A stretch of 64,000 nt of DNA, taken from the NCBI RefSeq assembly GCF_005747095.1, contig NZ_SWLG01000008.1:1-64000 (forward strand), in the 5' to 3' direction. This DNA comes from Exobacillus caeni (lineage in GTDB: Bacteria > Bacillota > Bacilli > Bacillales > Guptibacillaceae). The translations under genes were made by a program, and so were the position numbers. Shown here in pieces: positions 44,179 to 52,530 of this stretch (position 1 is its first letter; the number at the start of each line of letters is the position of its first letter). The notes under the pieces were generated by a model that did no database searches, had not been told where the DNA came from, and was given only the letters and a program-made list of their open reading frames with translations.

Positions 44179-44310
44179 TTAAAGATGGTCCGTTTTCTTG
44201 GAGTATTGCTTTTTCCCTGCTTTTCGGTTTTCTTCCATTAAAATATTCTTCTCGTGATTATGTGCGTTATTGTCTCTTGGTTTCTTATCGTCATCTTTAG
44301 TGTTGGACAT
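44179..44310 (-). CDS. Very small charged protein
   Basis: A 43-residue hydrophilic protein beginning MSNTKDDDKKPRDNNAHNHE, rich in Asp, Asn, Lys and His. The start at 44310 follows a GGGGAG site 9 bp upstream; a longer frame up to 44379 lacks a site. Similar small DNA- or spore-associated proteins occur in spore-formers. Function unknown. Confidence 0.6.
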   Translation of the reverse strand: MSNTKDDDKKPRDNNAHNHEKNILMEENRKAGKKQYSKKTDHL

Positions 44311-44377
44311 TTTCAGCACTCCCCTCATAGGTTTTCGCTCCTTAGTATTTCCCTGGATGGTAGAATTATGTAAAACC

Positions 44378-44404
44378 AAAAAGGAGCCAAAGCGGCTCCT
44401 TTTT
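44378..44404 (-). terminator. Terminator of the 44437-44824 small genes
   Basis: Stem AAAAAGGAGCC (44378-44388) with GGCTCCTTTTT (44394-44404), loop AAAGC. Confidence 0.85.
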
Positions 44405-44436
44405 AATAATAAAGCAAGAATCCATAGTGATATTTT

Positions 44437-44607
44437 TTAAAGTGGGTTAAGTGGAGTTTCATGCAACTCAGGTACTCTCACGTCAGAAACGGGATATTGA
44501 AATGTTATCTCAGAAGATTGCTTTGTGACATTGGTTTCAACCTTTTTAAATTCTTCGCTAAGGAAACGTTCAACTTTTTTCCGTCGGCGACCGGCTTTTC
44601 TAGCCAT
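44437..44607 (-). CDS. Small basic hypothetical protein
   Basis: A 56-residue protein beginning MARKAGRRRKKVERFLSEEF, with a very basic N-terminus suited to nucleic acid binding and a beta-like C-terminal half (ITFQYPVSDVRVPELHE). It has an ideal ribosome site AGGAGGGCGTTGATC before the ATG at 44607. It follows the 64-residue zinc-ribbon gene by 22 bp on the same strand, so the two are probably cotranscribed. No family recognised. Confidence 0.65.
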   Translation of the reverse strand: MARKAGRRRKKVERFLSEEFKKVETNVTKQSSEITFQYPVSDVRVPELHETPLNPL

Positions 44608-44629
44608 GATCAACGCCCTCCTTTTTTAA

Positions 44630-44824
44630 TCATTTAAATTGATTGTAATCGTAAAGGAAATCATCGTTAAAGGAGCCAGAGGAATAGTCTAATGCGTTTG
44701 AATCACAGTAATCATCGCCAGCGTATCTTCTCTTCACAATCAACCTTTTGCATTTACTACAGTATGGACTGCCACTCTTAAATACGGAGCGTTCTTGTCC
44801 GCAATAAATACAAAAGTCTGTCAC
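44630..44824 (-). CDS. Small zinc-ribbon protein
   Basis: A 64-residue protein starting at the GTG at 44824 (TTGGAGGGATGTA site). The first half carries CIYCGQE and CSKCKRL, a classic four-cysteine zinc ribbon; the second half is acidic and Tyr/Asp rich. The frame extends upstream to 44896 but this extra part has no ribosome site and looks like a hydrophobic shadow. Function unknown. Pairing with the basic gene at 44437 suggests a small nucleic-acid-related operon (inference). Confidence 0.65.
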   Translation of the reverse strand: MTDFCIYCGQERSVFKSGSPYCSKCKRLIVKRRYAGDDYCDSNALDYSSGSFNDDFLYDYNQFK

Positions 44825-45093
44825 ACTACATCCCTCCAAAAAATACAAAGTATTAAGATGTACCTTAACTATAAAGAGTGTAACGAAGCAGTTCAACTCT
44901 CGAAATAAACCATATTATCTGATTATTTGTAACTTTCAGATATAAAGCGCCTAAAACCGTCTTCTTTCTTAACTTTTCTTTTTTATTGAGGGAAAATGAA
45001 GGAGTATCTTATATTATTTAGTAAAGTTATCGGTCTTGGGAACCAGAGGTATTTATCTCTTTTTGTCGAAGCCTATGGAAGAGGTGATTTTTC

Positions 45094-46026
45094 ATGAACA
45101 TCCATAAAATATTAGTTGTTAGTCCCATGCATAAAGAAATACAAACTGTATTAGAAGAAAAAGGGTTAGGGAAGGCGTTTCGATATTTACCCGAAGAAGA
45201 AACAGGTTCTGCTGATCTGGAATGGGCTGATGCTTTTCTTGCTTTTAATACAAAGAATGACTATGACTATTCCAAAGTCAAATGGGTTCACTCGCTTGGC
45301 GCAGGTGTGGACCGCTTTTTATTCCAAAAAGACTGGGATGAAGATGTTCTATTAACAAGAACGATTTGTTCCTTTGGCCAACGAATAGGAGAGTACTGCT
45401 TAAGTTACATATTAAAAGATATCCAGTACCATAATGAATTTCAATCTTTCCAAGCAGCACAGAAATGGCAGCCGATGACTCCGGCCATGTTAAGGGAACA
45501 AAAGGTGCTCATCTATGGAACGGGAGAGATCGGCCAAAAGGCTGCAGAGATTCTTTCTTCTTTCGATGTTAAAGTATATGGGGTCTCACTCAGCGGAAGG
45601 CAAAAAGATTTTTTTGAAGAAGTATTCCCGGTTGAAAACCACTTCTCACGATTAAATGAAATGGACTACCTTATTAACACATTGCCGTTGACTAAAAAAA
45701 CAGAAGGGCTCTTCGATGCTTCTATTTTTGAAAAACTGGATGCAGCTGGTTTTATAAATGTCGGGAGAGGGGCCTCTCTTAAAGAAAGCGCCTTATTGGA
45801 TGCATTAAAGAATAACCATCTACGTTTTGCGGTACTTGATGTGTTTTCCGAAGAACCACTTTCAAAAGATAGCCCCTTATGGGAACATCCCAGGATATCA
45901 CTCACACCGCATATATCAGCCGTTACCACAGCAGAAGAGGCAGTAGACTGTTTTGTAGAAACGCTTAAAAACGTAGAGCAAGAAAAACCGCTCAAAAATA
46001 AAGTAGATATTTCGAAAGGATTTTAG
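45094..46026 (+). CDS. D-2-hydroxyacid dehydrogenase family protein
   Basis: A 310-residue NAD-dependent oxidoreductase. The nucleotide motif is VLIYGTGEIGQKAAEIL (about 135-151) and the catalytic Arg is in NVGRGASLKE, with acid in VFSEEPL and His in LTPHISAVT. The motif HSLGAGVDRFLF in the substrate domain is typical of the glyoxylate/hydroxypyruvate reductase branch. It heads a three-gene operon with a creatininase-family protein and a sirtuin. Substrate unknown. Confidence 0.88.
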   Translation: MNIHKILVVSPMHKEIQTVLEEKGLGKAFRYLPEEETGSADLEWADAFLAFNTKNDYDYSKVKWVHSLGAGVDRFLFQKDWDEDVLLTRTICSFGQRIGEYCLSYILKDIQYHNEFQSFQAAQKWQPMTPAMLREQKVLIYGTGEIGQKAAEILSSFDVKVYGVSLSGRQKDFFEEVFPVENHFSRLNEMDYLINTLPLTKKTEGLFDASIFEKLDAAGFINVGRGASLKESALLDALKNNHLRFAVLDVFSEEPLSKDSPLWEHPRISLTPHISAVTTAEEAVDCFVETLKNVEQEKPLKNKVDISKGF

Positions 46027-46089
46027 CCACCTGAAATGAAAGTAGCTAAAGCATAAACAATCTCAAATTATAAAAGGGAGGAGATCATA

Positions 46090-46860
46090 TTGAGTAATCG
46101 TGAATACTTGCTTGAACAGATGAACTGGCCAACGATAAAAGAAAAAATTGAAGCAGGAATGGATACTGTTATTATTTGTACCGCTTCTGTTGAACAACAC
46201 GGCCATCACTTATCTGAACTAACCGACACAGTAATTGGACAGGAAGTTGCGCTTCGTGTTGCCGAAAAGCTAGGTAATGCGCTGGTCTCTCCAGTAATTC
46301 GCCCGGGGCTTTCGGAACACCATATGCCAATGGCTGGGAGTATAACGCTCAGGCCGGAAATCTACAGGGGGATAATAGAGGATTTTGTCACAGGCTATAA
46401 AAGTCACGGCTTCAAAAAAATCATTATTTTCTCCTCGCATGGCGGCAACTTTAATGAAAATGAAAAAATCGTAAAAGAACTTAAAGAAGTACACCCTGAT
46501 ATTCAATTAAGCAGTGCATTATCACTTACACGGCTGATGGAGCTTATGGCACAGTTTGAAAAGAAATATGGACTGGTTGAAGGAAGCTGCGCGCATGGTG
46601 GAGCAATGGAAACGTCCGTAATGCTTCATATCGCACCAAATCAAGTCGATATGGATAAAGCAAAAGCAGGCTATGTCGGCCCAATGACAGAGGAAGTTTT
46701 AAACAAGCTGTTTAATCAAGGGATAGTTGGAATTACCGAAGTCGGAATTATGGGCGATCCAACTAAGGCGAAAGCGGAATGGGGCGAATACTTTTTAGAT
46801 CTCTTTTCGGATGAAATTGTAAAAGCCGTGCGAGATGAATTTTACTTTCAAAATGCCTAA
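46090..46860 (+). CDS. Creatininase-family amidohydrolase
   Basis: A 256-residue metal-dependent amidohydrolase. Metal ligands are visible in SVEQHGHHLSELTDTVIG (E-H-G-H-x-x-x-x-T-D), the FSSHGGNFNEN loop and the E of ETSVM. The family covers creatininase, 2-amino-5-formylaminouridine amidase and mycofactocin MftE; which one this is cannot be told. The TTG at 46090 has a GGGAGGAG site. It is the second gene of an operon (63 bp gap). Confidence 0.85.
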   Translation: MSNREYLLEQMNWPTIKEKIEAGMDTVIICTASVEQHGHHLSELTDTVIGQEVALRVAEKLGNALVSPVIRPGLSEHHMPMAGSITLRPEIYRGIIEDFVTGYKSHGFKKIIIFSSHGGNFNENEKIVKELKEVHPDIQLSSALSLTRLMELMAQFEKKYGLVEGSCAHGGAMETSVMLHIAPNQVDMDKAKAGYVGPMTEEVLNKLFNQGIVGITEVGIMGDPTKAKAEWGEYFLDLFSDEIVKAVRDEFYFQNA

Positions 46861-46896
46861 TCTATACTTCAAAAGCAAAAAAGTGGGGAAGAGGTG

Positions 46897-47613
46897 ATGG
46901 AAATCTTAGCAAAAATGCTAAAAGAATCTAATTATACTGTTGTACTAACTGGCGCAGGGTTAAGTACGGAATCCGGGCTTCCTGATTTCCGTTCCAGTAA
47001 CGGACTCTGGAATAACCGAAATCCATTGGAACTGGCGACGGTGGACGCAATGGAACATAACCAGGAAGAGTTTATTTCATTTTATCGCCAGAGAATGAAG
47101 GCGTTGTTAGACGTTGTGCCCCACGCCGGATATCGTATTTTAGCCGAATGGGCAGATAAGGGAATCATCAAATCCTTTATCACTCAGAATGTTGACGGTT
47201 TCCATACCATTTCCGGACATAAGGACGTTGCGCAACTACATGGGACATTAAGAGAGTGCCGTTGCCATAACTGTGGAGAAACTTATCCGATGGAAACCTT
47301 CCTGGAGTCTAACGATTTAACATGCGTTTGCGGGGGATTTATCAGGCCATCTGTTGTATTGTTCGGAGAAATGCTTCCCGAAGATGCTATCCACCTTGCA
47401 GAGGAAGAAACGAACAATGCGGACTTGTTTATTGTACTGGGTTCGTCATTACAGGTTGCCCCTGCGAACCTATTTCCGCAGATCGCAAAACAGAATGGTG
47501 CAAAACTCGTCATAGTAAATATAGAACAAACTCCACTTGACGACATTGCAGACCTTGTCATCAATAAAAGGAAAATTGGTGAAGTGCTGAAAGAAGTTAA
47601 TGAGTCTATTTGA
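46897..47613 (+). CDS. Sir2-family NAD-dependent protein deacylase
   Basis: A 238-residue sirtuin. NAD-binding residues are in LTGAGLSTESGLPDFRSS (22-39), QNVDGFH and GSSLQVAP. The catalytic His is in LHGTLREC, and four cysteines (two in ECRCHNC, two in CVCGG) form the zinc site. It removes acyl groups from lysines in an NAD-dependent reaction. A GTG at 46894 and ATG at 46897 are both possible, with a GGGGAAGAGG site. It overlaps no gene but follows the creatininase by 34 bp, so it is third in the operon. Confidence 0.92.
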   Translation: MEILAKMLKESNYTVVLTGAGLSTESGLPDFRSSNGLWNNRNPLELATVDAMEHNQEEFISFYRQRMKALLDVVPHAGYRILAEWADKGIIKSFITQNVDGFHTISGHKDVAQLHGTLRECRCHNCGETYPMETFLESNDLTCVCGGFIRPSVVLFGEMLPEDAIHLAEEETNNADLFIVLGSSLQVAPANLFPQIAKQNGAKLVIVNIEQTPLDDIADLVINKRKIGEVLKEVNESI

Positions 47614-47636
47614 AGGGAAAATTCTAAAAGGGGAAA

Positions 47637-47675
47637 GGGGTGAGCAATTGCAAATGCATCCTGCTCACCCCGACT
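47637..47675. terminator. Bidirectional terminator
   Basis: Stem GGGGTGAGCA (47637-47646) with TGCTCACCCC (47662-47671) between the sirtuin (+) and guaC (-). Confidence 0.85.
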
Positions 47676-47678
47676 TTA

Positions 47679-48662
47679 TTAATATACTTTATCACCGTTA
47701 AAAATAGAGTTCTTTACGACAACGTAATCGACATGGCGAATTGCATCCAGGTTGTCCCCACCGGCATAAGAAATAGAAGATTGAAGATCCTGTTCCATTT
47801 CGATAAGAGTATCTTTTAGAGAACCTTTATGTTCCACATACATTTTTTTGCCTTCCACATTTTTTCTTTCCCCTTTTTGAAACTCAGATGCAGAACCAAA
47901 GTATTCTTTCACAAGCTTTCCGTCTACCTCAATCGTTTCTCCCGGGGATTCTTCGTGACCGGCAAACAAGGACCCGATCATGACCATGGATGCACCAAAT
48001 CGAACGGATTTCGCGATGTCTCCATGCGTACGGATGCCACCGTCCGCGATGATCGGTTTACTAGCAGCTTTTGCACACCAGCGAAGAGCAGCTAACTGCC
48101 AGCCTCCTGTCCCAAAGCCAGTCTTAATCTTCGTGATACATACCTTACCCGGCCCGATGCCCACTTTTGTTGCATCCGCACCGGCATGCTCCAATTCACG
48201 TACCGCTTCTGGCGTTCCAACATTTCCTGCAATAACAAAGCTTTCAGGAAGGTGTTTCTTAATGTGCTTGATCATTTCAATAACTGCATTTGAATGCCCG
48301 TGAGCAATATCAATTGTTATAAATTCAGGTGAAAGCTCTTCAGCAGCAACTTGTTCAACAAAGCTATATTCTTCTTCTTTTACCCCAACACTAATTGATG
48401 CGATCAATCCGCGAGCTTTCATTTCTTTTACAAAAGAAATTCTCTTCTCCGGTTGAAAACGATGCATGATATAGAAATAGCCATTCTCCGCCAGGAAAGT
48501 TGCGATCTTTTCATCGATGATCGTTTGCATGTTCGCAGGTACCACAGGCAGCTTAAACGAATGCCCACCAAGTGTCACGCTAGTATCACACTCAGAACGG
48601 CTGTTTACGACACATTTAGCCGGAATTAATTGAATATCTTCGTAATCAAACACATTTTCCAT
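47679..48662 (-). CDS. guaC: GMP reductase
   Basis: A 327-residue member of the IMPDH/GMPR family without CBS domains. The catalytic Cys lies in [15 protein letters not shown]; the phosphate-binding [15 protein letters not shown] and the mobile loop follow. It converts GMP to IMP and ammonia using NADPH, in purine salvage. The start at 48662 has a GGGAG site 9 bp upstream and gives the B. subtilis length (326); the frame extends to 48677 without a site. A PurBox pair lies upstream. Confidence 0.93.
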   Translation of the reverse strand: MENVFDYEDIQLIPAKCVVNSRSECDTSVTLGGHSFKLPVVPANMQTIIDEKIATFLAENGYFYIMHRFQPEKRISFVKEMKARGLIASISVGVKEEEYSFVEQVAAEELSPEFITIDIAHGHSNAVIEMIKHIKKHLPESFVIAGNVGTPEAVRELEHAGADATKVGIGPGKVCITKIKTGFGTGGWQLAALRWCAKAASKPIIADGGIRTHGDIAKSVRFGASMVMIGSLFAGHEESPGETIEVDGKLVKEYFGSASEFQKGERKNVEGKKMYVEHKGSLKDTLIEMEQDLQSSISYAGGDNLDAIRHVDYVVVKNSIFNGDKVY

Positions 48663-48680
48663 TAATAACACTCCCAAAAA

Positions 48681-48714
48681 CGAATATTAAATTATTAAAT
48701 TTTAAAAACGTTCG
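48681..48714 (-). promoter_or_regulatory. PurR-type PurBox pair upstream of guaC
   Basis: On the minus strand CGAACGTT and AATATTCG form a divergent pair whose CGAA and TTCG cores span 34 bp (48681-48714). This fits the PurR operator of two inverted AWWWCCGAACWWT boxes. guaC belongs to the PurR regulon in B. subtilis. The boxes are 20 bp upstream of the start codon, so they would act by blocking the promoter or early transcription. Confidence 0.6.
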
Positions 48715-48839
48715 TCCATTAGGTAATTTACATTATTTTTTGACAAAAGTCAAAGTGAAAATAAAGTAAGGGATTAAAAAGCATCTTCTCTACTTATAAT
48801 CTCTCGTTTTTATAAATTCATCAATCAACTTATTAACTT

Positions 48840-49388
48840 TTACAACACATCACTTAGTTCTGTATCGGAGTGAATCGCGATCAAAATAACCGCTTTCTGG
48901 TCGCCGATGTTTTTCACAAAGTGCGGAACACTGGCATTCCAGCTGAAAGAATCTCCTACTTCTAAAATAAAGGATTCTTCACCCTGTTCAGCCAAGATCT
49001 TTCCTTCCAATACCAGATGGCATTCTTCCCCTTCATGTGAATGCGGCTCACCGATAGAGCCTTCAGAAGGAACATCAACAATCATCATCCTTAGACCGCC
49101 CCTCGAAGTTAAATGCTGAACTTTTAAGTTATTGTGTAAAGAATTTTTCCTTGAATCTTTTCGTACGACGTGCATTTGTTGTTTTTTTTCTAATAATAAA
49201 TAGGGTAAGGGAACGCCGAGAAACTCTGCAATTGTACTTAGCGTGTTAATAGAAGGGGAAGTATTGTTATTTTCCACATTACTTATGAACCCTTTCGAAA
49301 GACCTGTCCCTTCACTCATTTGAGCAATCGTGATTTTCTTCCTGTTTCTGATCGAGCGGACTTTAGTACCGATATCCAGTGCCATCAC
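48840..49388 (-). CDS. XRE-family regulator with cupin domain
   Basis: A 182-residue two-domain regulator. The N-terminal helix-turn-helix (about residues 8-62) contains TIAQMSEGTGLSKGFISNVE, and the C-terminal cupin (about 105-180) has EPHSHEGEECHLVLEGKI. Such PuuR/YdcN-like proteins bind DNA and sense a small ligand or metal through the cupin. It is divergent from a dioxygenase gene it probably controls. The start is at 49388 (GTG) or 49385 (ATG). Confidence 0.88.
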   Translation of the reverse strand: MMALDIGTKVRSIRNRKKITIAQMSEGTGLSKGFISNVENNNTSPSINTLSTIAEFLGVPLPYLLLEKKQQMHVVRKDSRKNSLHNNLKVQHLTSRGGLRMMIVDVPSEGSIGEPHSHEGEECHLVLEGKILAEQGEESFILEVGDSFSWNASVPHFVKNIGDQKAVILIAIHSDTELSDVL

Positions 49389-49403
49389 CTCAAAGGTTTT
49401 CTA

Positions 49404-49488
49404 CTATGAAACATATTTCTATATTAACAAAAATATAATTGACGTTCTACACTCCTTTTGTTAACTTATATATAACAATATTTCATAA
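49404..49488. promoter_or_regulatory. Inverted pair of an 11-mer, possible XRE operator
   Basis: CTATGAAACAT (49404-49414, reverse complement ATGTTTCATAG) and ATATTTCATAA (49478-49488) are inverted copies of ATRTTTCATAR, in the divergent region between the XRE-cupin and dioxygenase genes. Spacing (74 bp between centres) is long for one operator, but suits two sites near the two promoters. Confidence 0.35.
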
Positions 49489-49518
49489 AAGAAAACATAT
49501 AAGGGAGGAATAACTGTT

Positions 49519-50304
49519 ATGATGCCATCTTTTTTTATTGCTCATGGTGCACCATTACTAGCTATCGAAAACAATATATATACTAAATTTTTACATGCTT
49601 TAGGCATTGCTTTACCAAAGCCTGTGGCAATTGTGCTTTTTTCTGCTCACTGGGAATCAGCAACACAAAAGGTAAGTGATGTCGAAGATTTTGAGACCAT
49701 ATATGATTTCGGCGGTTTTCCTGCAGCACTCTATCAAATTAAGTATCCTGCGAAAGGTAGCGGGTTAGTCACCAACAAGATTGAGGAAGTCTTTACAAAA
49801 AACGAAATACCTTTTGAAGTAGATAACAGGCGAGGACTGGACCACGGAGCATGGGTTGTACTAAACATGCTATATCCAGATGCAGATATTCCTGTCATCT
49901 CCATGTCTGTTAACCCGAATCTCCCACCAGAAGCACAATACAAGATAGGAAAATCTTTATCTAAGTTAAGAGAGGAAAATATCTTAATCATCGGAAGTGG
50001 CGGGACCGTTCATAATTTTGGAACGATTAAATTTGGCAGCGAGAACGGAGATGCTGACCAATGGGCAGTTGAGTTTGATCAGTGGCTAGATCGCCATATT
50101 AATAACTGGGATCTTGATACACTATTCAACTATAAATCCTTAGCACCTGCGGCAGATCTTGCTGTACCACCACATGGAAACGAACACTTTATTCCGATCT
50201 TTTATGCGATGGGAGCAGCTGATAACGAAAGAACCGGAAAGTTATTGCATAACAGTTATCGATATGGAAACCTCAGCCACAGTGTATGGCAATTCGGGGT
50301 GTGA
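49519..50304 (+). CDS. Extradiol-type dioxygenase, LigB/DODA family (YgiD-like)
   Basis: A 261-residue protein of the class III extradiol ring-cleavage dioxygenase family. Metal ligands: His in FFIAHGAP, His in FSAHWES and the later His-Asp-His in GLDHGAWVVL and PPHGNEHFIP. It is closest in pattern to bacterial YgiD-type 4,5-DOPA dioxygenases, which cleave catechols. The ATG at 49519 has an AAGGGAGG site. It is divergent from the XRE-cupin regulator gene, which suggests substrate-induced control. Confidence 0.85.
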   Translation: MMPSFFIAHGAPLLAIENNIYTKFLHALGIALPKPVAIVLFSAHWESATQKVSDVEDFETIYDFGGFPAALYQIKYPAKGSGLVTNKIEEVFTKNEIPFEVDNRRGLDHGAWVVLNMLYPDADIPVISMSVNPNLPPEAQYKIGKSLSKLREENILIIGSGGTVHNFGTIKFGSENGDADQWAVEFDQWLDRHINNWDLDTLFNYKSLAPAADLAVPPHGNEHFIPIFYAMGAADNERTGKLLHNSYRYGNLSHSVWQFGV

Positions 50305-50446
50305 AGTAATCGGGGAAGGAGTCTAGACTTCCTAAAATCATTATGCAAAGGAAAATGATATACTGTACCTAAAGAAAGACTTGTAGAAGTGTATAAGAAC
50401 GAAATAGTAAAAAGATATTCAGAAGCAGTATTAGGAGGAAAAATGC

Positions 50447-50641
50447 ATGGAAGGAACAAAAAGAGAGAATATTAAACCCGGTTTGAAAGTAAGGGTAGTC
50501 CAAAAACAAGACCAACGGACAGGAAAACTAACGGAAGGTGTGGTTTCCAGGTTACTTACCAAATCTACTACACATCCGCATGGCATTAAGGTCATGCTTG
50601 AAAACGGCATCGTGGGTAGAGTGAAGGAAATAGTAGAGTGA
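50447..50641 (+). CDS. ywbE: YwbE-family protein
   Basis: A 64-residue protein with the YwbE/DUF2196 pattern: GLKVRVVQKQDQRTGKLTEG and VSRLLTKSTTHPHGIKVMLE, a small beta-barrel, often near KOW-like folds. The ribosome site is AGGAGGAAAAATGC. It is located after the dioxygenase gene with 142 bp spacing. Widespread in bacteria, function unknown. Confidence 0.9.
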   Translation: MEGTKRENIKPGLKVRVVQKQDQRTGKLTEGVVSRLLTKSTTHPHGIKVMLENGIVGRVKEIVE

Positions 50642-50673
50642 TTGTTAACAAAAAATAAATTTTCCTCAAAAAG

Positions 50674-50704
50674 AAGCGTGCAAACACTTTAAGTTTGCAC
50701 GCTT
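50674..50704. terminator. Bidirectional terminator
   Basis: Stem AAGCGTGCAAAC (50674-50685) with GTTTGCACGCTT (50693-50704) between ywbE and opuD. Confidence 0.9.
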
Positions 50705-50709
50705 TGTTC

Positions 50710-52236
50710 TTAACGTTTATAGCTTCTATTAGGCGGGTTGAACCTTCCGATCCCGAGTTCTCTAGCTTCTCCGTACAAAGATTTGATCAGGCTGATCGTC
50801 ATGAGCAGCATGATGAACGAGAATGGGAAGGCCGCTGCTATCATGGTATTTTGCAGTGCCTGCAGTCCGCCTGTATAAAGAAGTGCAAGTGCAGTTGCCG
50901 AAAGCAGGACTCCCCATGTTAGTTTGATTCCCTTACCAGGTGAAAGAGAGCCGTTAGAAGTCATCATTCCTAACACGAAAGTTCCTGAGTCAGCTGACGT
51001 AATAAAGAAGGTTCCGATCAAACAAATCGCCAGAATCGATGCAATCATTCCCAAAGGATAGTTAGAAAAGACACCGAATAACGATTCCTCTGTCGCATAC
51101 TCTGATATCCTTGCAAGCCCTTCGTGTTCTAGCGAAATCGCTGTTCCACCGAATGTCGAGAACCATAGGAATCCGATAACAGACGGAATAAGCAAGACAG
51201 TGAATACAAATTCCCTTATGCTGCGTCCTCGCGATACTCTTGCAATAAAGATGCCGACAAAGGGGGACCATGCAATCCACCATGCCCAATAAAAGACTGT
51301 CCAGCCGGTGATCCAGCTTCTAGTATCTTCGTCAAGCGGAGCGATCCGAAAACTCATCGCAGGGAGGTTTTGCAAATAGGTTCCAATGGTATTTGTAAAA
51401 AGGTTTAAGATAAACATGGTTGGGCCGAGGATAAACATCACGGCAAAAAGAAGAACCGCAAGCAGCATGTTAGCGTTAGATAATATCTTAATCCCTTTGC
51501 TTAAGCCTGACCAGGCAGAATACATAAACAGAACCGTTACTACAGCAACTATTACAAATTGGACGACGATGTTAACAGGAAGACCAAACAAGAACGATAA
51601 ACCGCCGTTAATCTGCACTGCGCCGAATCCAAGTGTGGTCGCTACCCCGATCACAGTGGCGATAACAGCCAGTATATCAATAATTTTTCCCAACGGACCC
51701 TCAGCTTTCTTTCCGAGCACTGGATACAACGTTGCACTGATGAGTCCCGGTTTCCCATGCCTGAACTTAAAATAAGCTAACACGAGTGCGACAATACCGT
51801 AAATGGCCCAGGCATGAACTCCCCAGTGAAAATAGGTAAACCGCATCGCGTCTTTTATCGCCTGGTTGGTGCCAGTTTCACCAGTTGGTGAACTGACAGC
51901 ATAGTGGCTGATCGGTTCAGCCGTCCCCCAGAATACGAGTCCGATTCCCATACCTGCACTAAATAACATCGCAATCCAGGTTGGGCGGGAGAACTCAGGT
52001 TCATCATCAGGTTTTCCCAGTTTGATTCGGCCGACAGGGCTGATTAAGAAAAATAAGCAAACGATCACAAAGAAAGTAACTAAAATTAAGTAATACCAAC
52101 CAAAAGCATTTGATATAAAAGTTTGGATGTTAGCTGTAATCGTCTCAAGAGCATCGGGCATTAAAACACCCGCTAACACCAGCAGAAACATCACCGCTGC
52201 TGATACTTTAAAAACAGTTGTTACGTTCTTCACCAA
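50710..52236 (-). CDS. opuD: BCCT-family glycine betaine transporter OpuD
   Basis: A 508-residue betaine/carnitine/choline transporter with twelve predicted helices. Helix 3 has MGIGLVFWGTAEP. The conserved W/Y-rich substrate box is YWAWWIAWSPFVG, followed by RVSRGRSIREF. B. subtilis OpuD has 512 residues and imports glycine betaine for osmoprotection. Substrate identity within BCCT cannot be certain from sequence, but OpuD is the best match. The start at 52236 has a GAAAGGGG site. Confidence 0.88.
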   Translation of the reverse strand: MVKNVTTVFKVSAAVMFLLVLAGVLMPDALETITANIQTFISNAFGWYYLILVTFFVIVCLFFLISPVGRIKLGKPDDEPEFSRPTWIAMLFSAGMGIGLVFWGTAEPISHYAVSSPTGETGTNQAIKDAMRFTYFHWGVHAWAIYGIVALVLAYFKFRHGKPGLISATLYPVLGKKAEGPLGKIIDILAVIATVIGVATTLGFGAVQINGGLSFLFGLPVNIVVQFVIVAVVTVLFMYSAWSGLSKGIKILSNANMLLAVLLFAVMFILGPTMFILNLFTNTIGTYLQNLPAMSFRIAPLDEDTRSWITGWTVFYWAWWIAWSPFVGIFIARVSRGRSIREFVFTVLLIPSVIGFLWFSTFGGTAISLEHEGLARISEYATEESLFGVFSNYPLGMIASILAICLIGTFFITSADSGTFVLGMMTSNGSLSPGKGIKLTWGVLLSATALALLYTGGLQALQNTMIAAAFPFSFIMLLMTISLIKSLYGEARELGIGRFNPPNRSYKR

Positions 52237-52530
52237 AAAACCCCTTTCCTAAACAACAAAATCTTCTTATTTCCCAAATACATATTTTCATTACCCCAAC
52301 TGCCGGGTAATAATTCCTTTGTTGCCATGAATAGTTAAACAGGAATAAGTAAAAGAAGTAAAACACGGATGTACCTGCACTTTCTTATTCCTGTACATGA
52401 AGGGGATCCTTTTTTACAAACATGTTTAGCTTATTGGTTTGGAGGACAGAAAAGACTAAGAGGAGTTTTACAGCTATTGTAGAAATTACCCACTAAAGTG
52501 TGGATCAGAAGCACAACTGAGGTGATAACA

